Assembly (NCBI GenBank): GCA_902470365.1
Contig: CABRFZ010000005.1
Span: forward strand, 21,392 to 85,391
DNA: 64,000 nt
DNA from: an uncultured Collinsella sp.
GTDB taxonomy: Bacteria > Actinomycetota > Coriobacteriia > Coriobacteriales > Coriobacteriaceae
Direction of reading: 5' to 3'
Shown: positions 41,727-49,367 of the stretch, in pieces
How positions within the stretch are numbered: position 1 is the stretch's first letter
Layout: each line of letters begins with the position of its first letter
Notes under the pieces: model-generated
The model's input: the letters and a program-made list of their open reading frames with translations, nothing else
Told to the model about the DNA's origin: nothing
Database searches by the model: none
Program-made: the position numbers and the translations under genes

Positions 41727-43190
41727 CTACACCGGAAGCATGCCAGAGATTGCCGTTACAATCACGCCAAAGACGACCATGAAAATGAAGAACTTCCAAA
41801 TGGTCTTCCACCATTGGCCAAACGAAATCCTAGCCACGGCAAGACCGGCGACCGTCATGCCCGCCACGGGGCTGATGGTGTTGATGGTCTGGTTGGCAAA
41901 CTGGAGCGCGGTGACGGCTGCCTCGGGATTGAGGCCCATGAGCTCGGTCAGGGGGCCCATAACGGGCATGGTGAGCGCCGCCAGGCCAGAACTCGAGGGA
42001 ACCAGCAAAGAGAGCAGGCCAAGGACGATATACATAAACGTGGTGTAGACGGCGGCGGGTGCACCGGCGAGCGCGGTAGCGAGCGCCTGGAGGATGGTGT
42101 CGATGATCATGCCGCCCTCGGCGATGACCAGAATACCGCGAGCGATACCGATAACGATGGCAGCGTACGCAAAGTCGGCGAGACCCTTAACGAACTCCTC
42201 TGCGATTGTCTGCTGGTCAAGACCGCCCAGGATACCGGCAAGCAAGCCCATGCCAAGGAACACGGCGGAAATCTCATTCATGTACCAGCCCTGGGTAACA
42301 AGACCCCAGACGATAATGCCCATACCGCAAGCAAAATCGATAAGCACGAGCTTCTGACGGATAGTGAACTCTTCCTCGATGGAGGCATCGGTCACGGAAA
42401 ACTCAATACGCTTGAGCTTATCGTCCTCGTACACAATGGACGACTCGGGGTTTTTCTTGACGCGCATGGCGTAGCGCATGGCCCATGCGATACCGACGGC
42501 AGTGAAGATAACCCAAGAAACGGCGCGCAGCCACAGTTGCGGATTACCCTCGATGCCAATGATGCCTTGGGCGATCAAAACATTAAACGGGTCGATGGTC
42601 GAAGCACAATATCCCAGGTTAGGACCAAGGAAGCAGATGATGAATGCCGTCATCGAGTCATAACCGATACCCATCATGATGGGAATGAAGATGGCATAGA
42701 ACGGCAGGGCTTCCTCAGACATACCAAACGTAGTGCCGCAAATGGACAGCAATGTCATCGTGATGGGAATGATGAGGATGTCCTTGTTCTTGAGCTTTTT
42801 AATCACACGGCTCATGCCGGCATTCAAAGCGTTGGTCTTGGTGATGATCGCGAACGATCCGCCAATCAATAAGACGAACGCAACGACGTCGGCAGCCTCT
42901 TGGATACCCTTGGTGGGCGCTTGCAGAACCGCGAAGATATCCTGGCCCAGATTGATGGTCTCGCCGGTCTCGGAATCGGTGTAGTTCTTATCGACCTGTT
43001 CATAGGTTCCAGCAACGGCGACTTCACGCTCGCCCGCCGCTGTTGAAATCGTCTTGCGCTGATACTGACCAGAGGGAACGATCCAAGTCAGGACCGCAAA
43101 GACAACGATCAGCAAGAACATGATCGTATAGACATGCGGTAATTTGAACTTAAAACGTCTGTTTGTCTTCTTCGCCTTCGTATCTGACAT
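41727..43190 (-). CDS. YfcC-family transporter in the frl cluster
   Basis: 487 residues from ATG 43190 with GGAGG upstream; the open frame extends 65 codons further without a ribosome site. The N-terminus FKLPHVYTIMFLLIVVFAVLTWIVPSGQYQ and about 12 hydrophobic segments match the YfcC/DcuC-like family of amino-acid and carboxylate carriers. It replaces the usual FrlA or ABC importer, so it is the probable uptake system for the cluster substrate. The amidohydrolase follows 9 nt downstream. Confidence 0.85.
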   Translation of the reverse strand: MSDTKAKKTNRRFKFKLPHVYTIMFLLIVVFAVLTWIVPSGQYQRKTISTAAGEREVAVAGTYEQVDKNYTDSETGETINLGQDIFAVLQAPTKGIQEAADVVAFVLLIGGSFAIITKTNALNAGMSRVIKKLKNKDILIIPITMTLLSICGTTFGMSEEALPFYAIFIPIMMGIGYDSMTAFIICFLGPNLGYCASTIDPFNVLIAQGIIGIEGNPQLWLRAVSWVIFTAVGIAWAMRYAMRVKKNPESSIVYEDDKLKRIEFSVTDASIEEEFTIRQKLVLIDFACGMGIIVWGLVTQGWYMNEISAVFLGMGLLAGILGGLDQQTIAEEFVKGLADFAYAAIVIGIARGILVIAEGGMIIDTILQALATALAGAPAAVYTTFMYIVLGLLSLLVPSSSGLAALTMPVMGPLTELMGLNPEAAVTALQFANQTINTISPVAGMTVAGLAVARISFGQWWKTIWKFFIFMVVFGVIVTAISGMLPV

Positions 43191-43233
43191 AGATACCTCC
43201 AAAGAACTCGAGACTGCATCGCATCTCGCTTCG

Positions 43234-43254
43234 ACGTTTGCATAAGGCAAACGT
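43234..43254 (-). promoter_or_regulatory. Operator-like palindrome in the frl cluster leader
   Basis: Perfect ACGTTTGC-ATAAG-GCAAACGT inverted repeat, about 10-30 nt downstream of the predicted start of transcription. It is a good candidate site for the adjacent GntR/HutC repressor. Confidence 0.55.
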
Positions 43255-43269
43255 TCTATGACGTCCCAT

Positions 43270-43298
43270 AGATTACCAGCAGCTTTTTCCTTCATCAA
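43270..43298 (-). promoter_or_regulatory. Candidate promoter of the frl cluster
   Basis: Minus-strand TTGATG, 17-bp spacer, TAATCT. Transcription would start near 43263, placing the palindrome in the early leader. Confidence 0.5.
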
Positions 43299-43360
43299 GA
43301 TAATTTCAAACTGGTTGCCGCAACGCGGTTGAACGGTTGCGTTTGCGCCGTGAACGGTAT

Positions 43361-43396
43361 GGAAACGCCCGGTGAGATGATCCACCGGGCGTTTCC
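43361..43396 (-). terminator. Stem-loop after the GntR gene
   Basis: Perfect 14-bp arms GGAAACGCCCGGTG / CACCGGGCGTTTCC with 8-nt loop. It separates the regulator transcript from the frl promoter. Confidence 0.6.
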
Positions 43397-43408
43397 ATTC
43401 GCAATGTC

Positions 43409-44152
43409 CTAGATGTCAAAAACGTAGCGAGACCCAACGATCCGCTGACGACCGATGATAAACGGCCGCCGCTGCTCATCGAAAAAGAAGGCTTCCATAT
43501 AAAACAAGGGTTCGCCAACGGGAACTGCCAACAGCCGAGCGACCTCGGGCGACGCGCACGCGATCTCGAGCGTGCACGGGTCGGTAAACGCGGGCGTGCG
43601 GCCCGTTCGGTTGCGCACGAACTCAAAAATGGATTGGTTAGATAGAGGTGCCGTTGATAGATAGGCGTTGTCCTCGTAAACGTATATGTTGTTCTCGAGC
43701 ATGACGGGGACTCCATCGGCAGTACGTACACGCTCAACGCAAATCAAATCAGTTCCAACGGGAACACCAAAGAACTGCGCTTCGGTAGAATCTGCCGGCA
43801 GTATCTTTCTCGAAATGACGCACGCCCCCGGCTCCATTCCGTTAACGCGGCATGCGTCCGAAAAACTCTGGACGTCATCCTTCTGGCGAATCTTGCGCTT
43901 AAGCTTGGGGGCATTGACAAACGTGCCTTTCCCCTGCCGCTTCGTTAGATAGCCCTGCTGGACGAGCTCCTCAATAGCGCGTCGCACGGTAACGCGGCCA
44001 ACTTTATAGTTCTCAGCCAATTCGAATTCGTTGGGTATCCGCGCGCCCGCCTTGTAGGCACCGGAATTGATTTCGTTTTTAATGATATCGATAACCTGTT
44101 GGTACAGCGGTATCGCTGCTTTACCGTCAGTTAGTCCTTCAGTCGGTGGCAT
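43409..44152 (-). CDS. GntR-family (HutC-type) regulator of the frl cluster
   Basis: 247 residues. A winged helix (PLYQQVIDIIKNEINSGAYKAGARIPNEFELAENYKVGRVTVRRAIEELVQQGYLTKRQGKGTFV, about 15-78) is followed by a UTRA ligand domain (about 95-240) ending in RRPFIIGRQRIVGSRYVFDI. This is the type of FrlR, which senses a phosphosugar or amino acid intermediate. It lies upstream of and in the same direction as the frl genes but is separated by a terminator. Confidence 0.88.
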   Translation of the reverse strand: MPPTEGLTDGKAAIPLYQQVIDIIKNEINSGAYKAGARIPNEFELAENYKVGRVTVRRAIEELVQQGYLTKRQGKGTFVNAPKLKRKIRQKDDVQSFSDACRVNGMEPGACVISRKILPADSTEAQFFGVPVGTDLICVERVRTADGVPVMLENNIYVYEDNAYLSTAPLSNQSIFEFVRNRTGRTPAFTDPCTLEIACASPEVARLLAVPVGEPLFYMEAFFFDEQRRPFIIGRQRIVGSRYVFDI

Positions 44153-44182
44153 ATACCCTCTCCCAGCCCAATTAAGTCAAAA

Positions 44183-44219
44183 GCGGGCTTAAGGGCATTC
44201 AACAAGCCCTTAAGCCCGC
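44183..44219 (-). terminator. Terminator of the HAD gene
   Basis: Perfect 14-bp arms GCGGGCTTAAGGGC / GCCCTTAAGCCCGC with a TTTTGACTT tail on the minus strand. Confidence 0.85.
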
Positions 44220-44302
44220 ATTAGCATAAAGTATGCTTGCTGCCGCACCAAAATGTCGGGTATTTACTCATCTGACCCGAAAAACGCGCAACTACCGCGC
44301 TC

Positions 44303-44962
44303 CTAAGAAAGCGTGAGCAGCTCCGGCAGCTGGTCGATAATCTTGTCCGCGGCATCCTGGCTAAAGCCAAAGCGCTCCTCGCGCTTGGCAATAACTGTCA
44401 GGCCGGCTCGCTTGCCGGCAGTGATGCCAGGCACCGAATCCTCAACGCAGCAGCAGCGATTCGCGGGCAGCCCCAGCAGGTCCAGCGCATGCAGGTAGAT
44501 GTCGGGCTCGGGCTTGCTCTCCTTAAACTGCTCGCCGCTCACCACATACTCAAAGGCATCCGACAGCCCGCACGCATTGAGCACTTCCTCGATGCTATCC
44601 ATGGGAGACGAGCTGGCAAGCGCCACGCGAACGCCACGGCGCGGCAGCTCTCGAATCGTATCCACGGCGCCTGGGTTAATCAAAGCCTGATAGTCGCGCG
44701 GACGCTTATGCGCCCACTCGTTCCAACGGGCCAACGCTTCCTCGCCAGTGAAATGCCCCTTACCGGCGCGCTCAAACCAATCGACCAGCATATGCAGGAA
44801 GAACTGGTGCGAAGTACCGACCTGCCCATTCAACTCCTCTTGAGTCAGGTTAAGCCCAAGCTCCTTGGCAAACGCGGCAGTCTCGCCCAGGTAGTAATAC
44901 TCGGTATCGACAATCACGCCGTCCATGTCAAAGATAACGGCGTCGAACGGAAATGCGGACAC
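44303..44962 (-). CDS. HAD-family phosphatase, beta-phosphoglucomutase-like
   Basis: 219 residues from GTG 44962, preceded by GGAGGG. FDAVIFDMDGVIVDTEYYYLGE is HAD motif I with the cap attached. VRVALASSSPMDSI supplies the Thr/Ser motif, KPEPDIYLHAL the Lys and CVEDSVPGITAGKRAGL the acidic motif. The subfamily includes beta-phosphoglucomutase and sugar-phosphate phosphatases; substrate unknown. It may salvage a sugar phosphate from the neighbouring catabolic genes. Confidence 0.82.
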   Translation of the reverse strand: MSAFPFDAVIFDMDGVIVDTEYYYLGETAAFAKELGLNLTQEELNGQVGTSHQFFLHMLVDWFERAGKGHFTGEEALARWNEWAHKRPRDYQALINPGAVDTIRELPRRGVRVALASSSPMDSIEEVLNACGLSDAFEYVVSGEQFKESKPEPDIYLHALDLLGLPANRCCCVEDSVPGITAGKRAGLTVIAKREERFGFSQDAADKIIDQLPELLTLS

Positions 44963-44975
44963 GGCACCCTCCCTA

Positions 44976-45003
44976 ACAAAAGGGCGCCCGCAAGCGGACG
45001 CCC
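44976..45003 (-). terminator. Terminator of the Cof-type HAD gene
   Basis: Minus-strand GGGCGTCCGC / GGGCGCCC stem followed by TTTTGTT. Confidence 0.75.
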
Positions 45004-45025
45004 GAGCCATGCACTATCGGCGATT

Positions 45026-45868
45026 CTAACCCAGCAGCTTATCCAGCGCCACCGCAATGCCGTCTTCGTTATTATTGGCGGTCACCATCTGGGCTACAGC
45101 CTTGACCTCATCGACGGCGTTGCCCATGGCAACACCGGTTCCGGCCCACTCAATCATGGACTTGTCATTCTGGCCGTCGCCAAACGATACGACCTCGCTG
45201 GCATCGATGCCGAGCTTGGGCAGGGCACCCTCGAGCGCGCGGGCCTTGTCGATACCGGGCGCCGTGTACTCAAAGTACCAGTCGGCCGTAAACATGCCCG
45301 AAAGCGTCTGCTTAAAGGGCGCGTACATTTCCTCGTAATGCGCCTGCAGGTAGGCCGGATCGCCCGCCGTCAGCAGCTTGTCCACGGGATAAGCGTCCAC
45401 AACCTCATGCAAGCTCTCGACCTCGCGGATCTTAAGATCGCACGCATCGCGCTCATACTTGACGATATTCTTCTGCGAGCCGTCAGGCAGCGTGATCATG
45501 CAATGGTACGAATCCTCGACGTGCAGATCGCGACCGAGCGAAATCATGGGGATCACGTCAAAATTACGCAGGTGATCAATCAGGCGATGCAATTCGTCGG
45601 CAGGCATAGCCTGATCGAACAGCACTTCGTCGGTCTGGGCATCGACGACGTGAGCGCCGTTAAAGGCCACCAGCAAACCATCATGACTCTGAAGGTCGAG
45701 CTCCTGCGCCAAGGCGTGCAGCCCCCATGCGGGACGGCCCGAAGCCAAAATGAGCTTAATGCCCGACTCCTGCGCCGCGAGCAGCTTCTCACGCGTACGC
45801 GGGCTGATCACCTTCTGATCGTTGGTGAGCGTACCGTCGATATCCATTGCGATGGCTTTAATTGCCAT
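45026..45868 (-). CDS. Cof-type HAD-IIB phosphatase
   Basis: 280 residues with AAGGAGG before the ATG. IKAIAMDIDGTLTNDQKVISPRTREKL is the Cof motif I, LILASGRPAWG motif II, and VVSFGDGQNDKSMIEWAGTGVAMGNAVDEVKAVA the acidic motif IV; the HAD-IIB cap lies between. Members dephosphorylate sugar phosphates, FMN or pyridoxal phosphate; the substrate cannot be read here. The gene has its own terminator. Confidence 0.88.
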   Translation of the reverse strand: MAIKAIAMDIDGTLTNDQKVISPRTREKLLAAQESGIKLILASGRPAWGLHALAQELDLQSHDGLLVAFNGAHVVDAQTDEVLFDQAMPADELHRLIDHLRNFDVIPMISLGRDLHVEDSYHCMITLPDGSQKNIVKYERDACDLKIREVESLHEVVDAYPVDKLLTAGDPAYLQAHYEEMYAPFKQTLSGMFTADWYFEYTAPGIDKARALEGALPKLGIDASEVVSFGDGQNDKSMIEWAGTGVAMGNAVDEVKAVAQMVTANNNEDGIAVALDKLLG

Positions 45869-46358
45869 ATGTGCCTCCTTGCATCGTTTTTATCGCGCAC
45901 TATCTTATCCGAGCCGGGGCACGTTTGCATAGCGTGGCGCGTGACGGTTGCAAAACCACCCCATTTGAAACAAAGGCAAAAAAGTACTTGCAAAGACGCG
46001 TTCCGACATATAAGTTGAAAAAAGACCGCCGTTGCGGTTTTAAGTAGATCGAGCATATGAAGTTTGAGTTTTAGCGTGTAAGAGAAGGAAGATCGGCAAA
46101 GTACAACCCCAAACGCAATGACAACTTAATGAGGTAACTGCCACATGTGAGGCACCCAGGGCATTGCTGTCTCGATTTTGAGCACGATGCCTTCCGCCTT
46201 GCATGGGCCGTTCCATCCCGCCCCTGCAGCAACTGCCTCACGGGCTCATTGAAAACCGCATAGCACCCCAACGTCAGCACATCACCCACGGCAAGCACAT
46301 CACTCACGACAACCAACACATCAACAAACAGCACGAACATCAACCGATTGGAGAAGCT
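45869..46358 (+). other. 490-bp noncoding leader of the ClpP/VirD4-like operon
   Basis: Holds a weak promoter-like pair (TTGCAA at 45988, TATAAG at 46009, 15-bp spacer). A small ACCGC/GCGGT hairpin with a U-run follows at 46021-46041. TGAGGCA (46148) and TGCCTCA (46231) are complementary. 18-bp direct repeats lie at 46276-46311. No convincing gene: an in-frame upstream ATG at 46203 has no ribosome site. Confidence 0.5.
46276..46311 (+). repeat. 18-bp direct repeats upstream of the operon
   Basis: AGCACATCACCCACGGCA and AGCACATCACTCACGACA are tandem (16 of 18 identical), followed by a partial third unit CACATCAAC. They end about 50 bp before the operon start, an iteron-like arrangement for a regulator site. 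Confidence 0.55.
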
Positions 46359-46865
46359 ATGACAAACCACCGCGCTGAAGACGGCGGTAAGAAAAGCATT
46401 CTGGATGCCCGAATTGAGCGAGCATATGCAAACGAATATGACGCCGCCTTTGCCGCCGCGACCATCAAGAACTACGCGTCGCTACCGCTCGCGACGATCT
46501 TGGCCGACCACCCTCAACTGCTGAAGCGCTGCACAAAGATCATGGGCGACCCCGACATTCGCAAGCTGACAGACCCCTATGCCCCAAGACGCGACAACGA
46601 TTCGTGCGTCCTTACCGTAGGCTGCCTAGCCCATATGCTTACGGCGCTCGACACGAAACTCAAGCTCGAATGGGAACCCGACGAGCGTCATGAACTCGAA
46701 AGCAAGCGGAACACCCTGCGCACCGCACTGTTCCTTCCGTTGGACGGCCTCAAGCGCTGCAACGTCGAGCTCAATACACAGGCGCGGCAAAAGCCCGGGA
46801 CCACGGGGCAGAAAACTCCAAGACCCCATGCGGCCATCGTCGACCGCAACCGTATAACCGCATGA
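46359..46865 (+). CDS. Unrecognised protein, first gene of the ClpP/VirD4-like operon
   Basis: 168 residues from ATG 46359 with GGAG upstream. Mostly helical in appearance: SILDARIERAYANEYDAAFAAATIKNYASLPLATILADHPQLLKRCTKIM, a middle LTVGCLAHMLTALDTKLKLEWEPDERHELESKRNTLRTALFLPLDGLKRC, and a basic, Pro-rich C-terminus. No membrane segment or known motif. Its stop overlaps the next gene's start by 4 bp (ATGA), so the two proteins are made in a coupled manner. Confidence 0.6.
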   Translation: MTNHRAEDGGKKSILDARIERAYANEYDAAFAAATIKNYASLPLATILADHPQLLKRCTKIMGDPDIRKLTDPYAPRRDNDSCVLTVGCLAHMLTALDTKLKLEWEPDERHELESKRNTLRTALFLPLDGLKRCNVELNTQARQKPGTTGQKTPRPHAAIVDRNRITA

Positions 46866-47248
46866 CCGCGCACTTTTCCGCCGAGGGAGCAGCCATAAGG
46901 ACGCTGATCGACCTGCTGTGCCTCCTGAGCATCAACGAGCTATTTGAGGGCTATCTCGCCCTTGTTCCCGCGACGGCACCCAAGTCGGTAGCAAAGATCA
47001 TCGAGACCTGCAGACGCCAGTTTGAGCGCCATCGCAATGGCAGCGAGATGAACGCCAGCATCGCGCAGTACTACGCGGCTCATTACAAAAATGACGGATG
47101 TGCCCCTATCGAGCATCAGCTGCGGCTCGCCTACACCACGCCCGTCGCAACGCTCCATCGCTTTGGAGCCCTTGGCGCTTGCGAGCCGCACGGACAGGCA
47201 GCCTGCCCCACAACCGAGCTCGATCTCAGGCTCGGACGAACCCTGTAG
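46862..47248 (+). CDS. Unrecognised protein, second gene of the operon
   Basis: 128 residues, coupled to the preceding gene by ATGA overlap. Hydrophobic-helical N-terminus (IRTLIDLLCLLSINELFEGYLALVPATAPKSVAKIIETCRRQFERH, about 12-57), then a helical middle and a C-terminal part with three Cys. No motif is recognised. A gap of 63 nt leads to the ClpP-like gene. Confidence 0.55.
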   Translation: MTAHFSAEGAAIRTLIDLLCLLSINELFEGYLALVPATAPKSVAKIIETCRRQFERHRNGSEMNASIAQYYAAHYKNDGCAPIEHQLRLAYTTPVATLHRFGALGACEPHGQAACPTTELDLRLGRTL

Positions 47249-47311
47249 CCCGCCAGCCCCTCCGCGGGCAGCGACTCTATTCCACAACACCACCAACAGA
47301 AAGGAGTCCTC

Positions 47312-47929
47312 ATGGACACCAATCATTCCCCCATCATCAGCCCCCTCACCATGCGTGAATCCGCCCGAGGTATCACGCTCACCAGCATTTACGATGAGAT
47401 GCTCGCCCGTCGCGAGCTCTCCGTCATGGGAAACATCGAAACCCCGATGGCTCACGACCTATGCCAGCAGATCCGCCTGCTCGATGCCACCGACCCCAGC
47501 CGTCCCATCACCATATTTGTCGCCAGCGCCGGCGGAAGCGTGCGATCGGGTCTTGCGATCTATGACGCCATGCGCCTCGCATCGTGCCCCATCCGCACCG
47601 TTTGTCTGGAATTCGCCGCGTCCATGGGTGCCGTGATCTTTATGGGCGGCGACGATCGCCGCATGGCGCCCCATGCAGAGCTCATGATTCACGACCCGCT
47701 GATCCCCCAGGGGGCAGGCGGCTCGGCACTTGCGCTACAGGAAACCAGCCGGCGTCTCATGCAGACCCGCAAGACCCTCACGCAAATCCTCTCGGACCGC
47801 AGCGGCCTCACGCCCAAGCGCATCCAGTCCCTCACTGCAAAAGACACCTACCTTTCGGCCGAGCGCGCCGTCGAGCTCGGCTTTGCCCACGAAATCCTCT
47901 CGACCACCAAGGAGGTCGCCCATGTCTAA
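47312..47929 (+). CDS. ClpP-like serine protease
   Basis: 205 residues with AAAGGAG before the ATG. ClpP landmarks are present and the triad is complete: Ser104 in FAASMGAVIF, His127 in ELMIHDPL and Asp178 in LTAKDTYLSAERAVELGF. IFVASAGGSVRSGLAIYDAM replaces the usual INSPGG loop. The N-terminal axial-loop region differs from housekeeping ClpP, and no ClpX or ClpA lies nearby. Its last 8 bases overlap the start of the VirD4-like ATPase, so the two are translationally coupled. It may form a dedicated proteolytic chamber. Confidence 0.85.
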   Translation: MDTNHSPIISPLTMRESARGITLTSIYDEMLARRELSVMGNIETPMAHDLCQQIRLLDATDPSRPITIFVASAGGSVRSGLAIYDAMRLASCPIRTVCLEFAASMGAVIFMGGDDRRMAPHAELMIHDPLIPQGAGGSALALQETSRRLMQTRKTLTQILSDRSGLTPKRIQSLTAKDTYLSAERAVELGFAHEILSTTKEVAHV

Positions 47930-49226
47930 CCTCACCAGCCGCCTCGCCGCATCTGAGTCCGCATCGTCCACCATCCTCGCCAAGGATCGAACGCTTTCCT
48001 GCGACACCCGCCAAACGGGACTCAACAACAACGCACTTGTGATCGGCCCCTCGGGAGCCGGCAAGACCCGAAACGTCCTCAAGCCCAACCTGCTGCAAAT
48101 GAACGCAAGCTACATCGTGCTCGACACCAAAGGCACGCTCTGTCGCGAAGTGGGACCCGTGCTGGCAGCCCACGGCTACCGCGTGCAATGTCTCAACTTC
48201 GCCGACCTCAACACCGTCCCGGCCCTTGCGCCCGGCATCGAGCGCTGCGGCTACAACCCCCTGAGGCACATTCGCCGCAAGGCGGACGGCAGGCCCAACC
48301 AGCAGGACATCCTCTCGGTGGCAAAGGCCATCTGCCCCATCGAGGACAACAACCAGCCTTTTTGGGATCATGCGGTGGCAAACCTGCTGTCGTGTCTTAT
48401 CGCCTACGTCACCGAACAGCTACCCGCCGACGAGCAGACGATCAGCTCGGTCATCAAGCTGATCGAGCACCTGCAGGACGGTGCCACGGGTCGACTGTTT
48501 GACGACCTGATCACGACCGACCCCCAAAGCTATGCCCTCTCGCTATGGCGGCGCTACGCCATTACGCAAAATGCCGAGCGCATGCACGCGAGCATCGTCG
48601 GCATCCTTGCCGAAAAGGTCATGTGTCTGGGATTCGACGGTGCGGCACAACTCTATCGTGAGTGCCATCAGGTGGACTTCGCTTCCATGGGACACACCCC
48701 CTGCGCCCTGTTTGTAACCGTGAGCGATATTGACCGCAATCTCGATCCGCTGACCGGCCTCTTTATTTCGCAGGCGTTTATGGGCCTTATTCGTGAGGCC
48801 GATAGGCAGCCCGACGGCAGCCTGCCCGTGCCCGTGCGCTTTATGCTCGATGACTTCGCAAATCTGCAGATCCCCCAGATCGACAACGTGCTCTCGATTA
48901 TCCGAAGCCGCAACATCTGGGCAACGCTGCTGCTGCAGTCGACCAACCAGCTCGATGCGCTCTATGGCGAGGCACGCGCACGCTCCATCATGGGCAACTG
49001 CGACACGCATCTGGTGCTGGCGTTCCAGGATCCCGAGAGTGCCCGGGTGTTTTCCGACCGCGCCGACGCACTGCCCAGCACGCTCATGGCGACGCCGATC
49101 GATCGCTCGTGGCTCTTTGTACGCGGTCGCACTCCCGAACAGGTCGAGCGCTTTAGGCTCGAAGACCATCCGCTCTACGGGGAGCTGCCCGAGGTGCAGC
49201 GAGGCCATGCGGAGGCCGAGATCTAG
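47922..49226 (+). CDS. VirD4/TraG-like ATPase without membrane anchor
   Basis: 434 residues from ATG 47922 (AAGGAGG). Walker A GPSGAGKTR at 42-50 is followed by NVLKPNLLQMNASYIVLDTKGTLCREVGPVLAAHGYRVQCLNF and YNPL, the type IV coupling-protein block. Walker B FMLDDFANL lies near 307-314, then LLLQSTNQLDALYG. The usual two N-terminal membrane helices are absent: the ATPase core begins within 40 residues. No relaxase, mating-pore or integrase genes are near. Coupling to a ClpP-like protease suggests a non-conjugative, perhaps unfoldase-like, role; that is inference. Confidence 0.82.
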   Translation: MSNLTSRLAASESASSTILAKDRTLSCDTRQTGLNNNALVIGPSGAGKTRNVLKPNLLQMNASYIVLDTKGTLCREVGPVLAAHGYRVQCLNFADLNTVPALAPGIERCGYNPLRHIRRKADGRPNQQDILSVAKAICPIEDNNQPFWDHAVANLLSCLIAYVTEQLPADEQTISSVIKLIEHLQDGATGRLFDDLITTDPQSYALSLWRRYAITQNAERMHASIVGILAEKVMCLGFDGAAQLYRECHQVDFASMGHTPCALFVTVSDIDRNLDPLTGLFISQAFMGLIREADRQPDGSLPVPVRFMLDDFANLQIPQIDNVLSIIRSRNIWATLLLQSTNQLDALYGEARARSIMGNCDTHLVLAFQDPESARVFSDRADALPSTLMATPIDRSWLFVRGRTPEQVERFRLEDHPLYGELPEVQRGHAEAEI

Positions 49227-49298
49227 GCGCAGGGTTCTCGCAGCGCGCGGCGCCCCGGCGATGTTCCACAAAGGCCGTGCGTCCCGGGACCACGGCAA

Positions 49299-49334
49299 AG
49301 CAAAGGGGCCCGCATCCGATAGGATACGGGCCCC
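49299..49334. terminator. Terminator between the VirD4-like gene and pgi
   Basis: GGGGCCCGCATCC / GGATACGGGCCCC stem with GATA loop; on the minus strand it is followed by TTTGCTTTG, suiting pgi. Confidence 0.8.
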
Positions 49335-49367
49335 TGACTATAAGGCGCGATGCGTTAACAGCAGCGA

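Noticed and set aside
46203..46358. In-frame upstream start that would add 52 residues (His/Gln-rich repeats) to the first ClpP/VirD4-operon protein
   Set aside because: No ribosome site at 46203, whereas ATG 46359 has GGAG at good spacing; the repeats are better read as DNA repeats.
47312..49226. Conjugative element or ICE
   Set aside because: Only a coupling-protein-like ATPase is present; no relaxase, mating-pore, integrase, att site or replication gene was seen.
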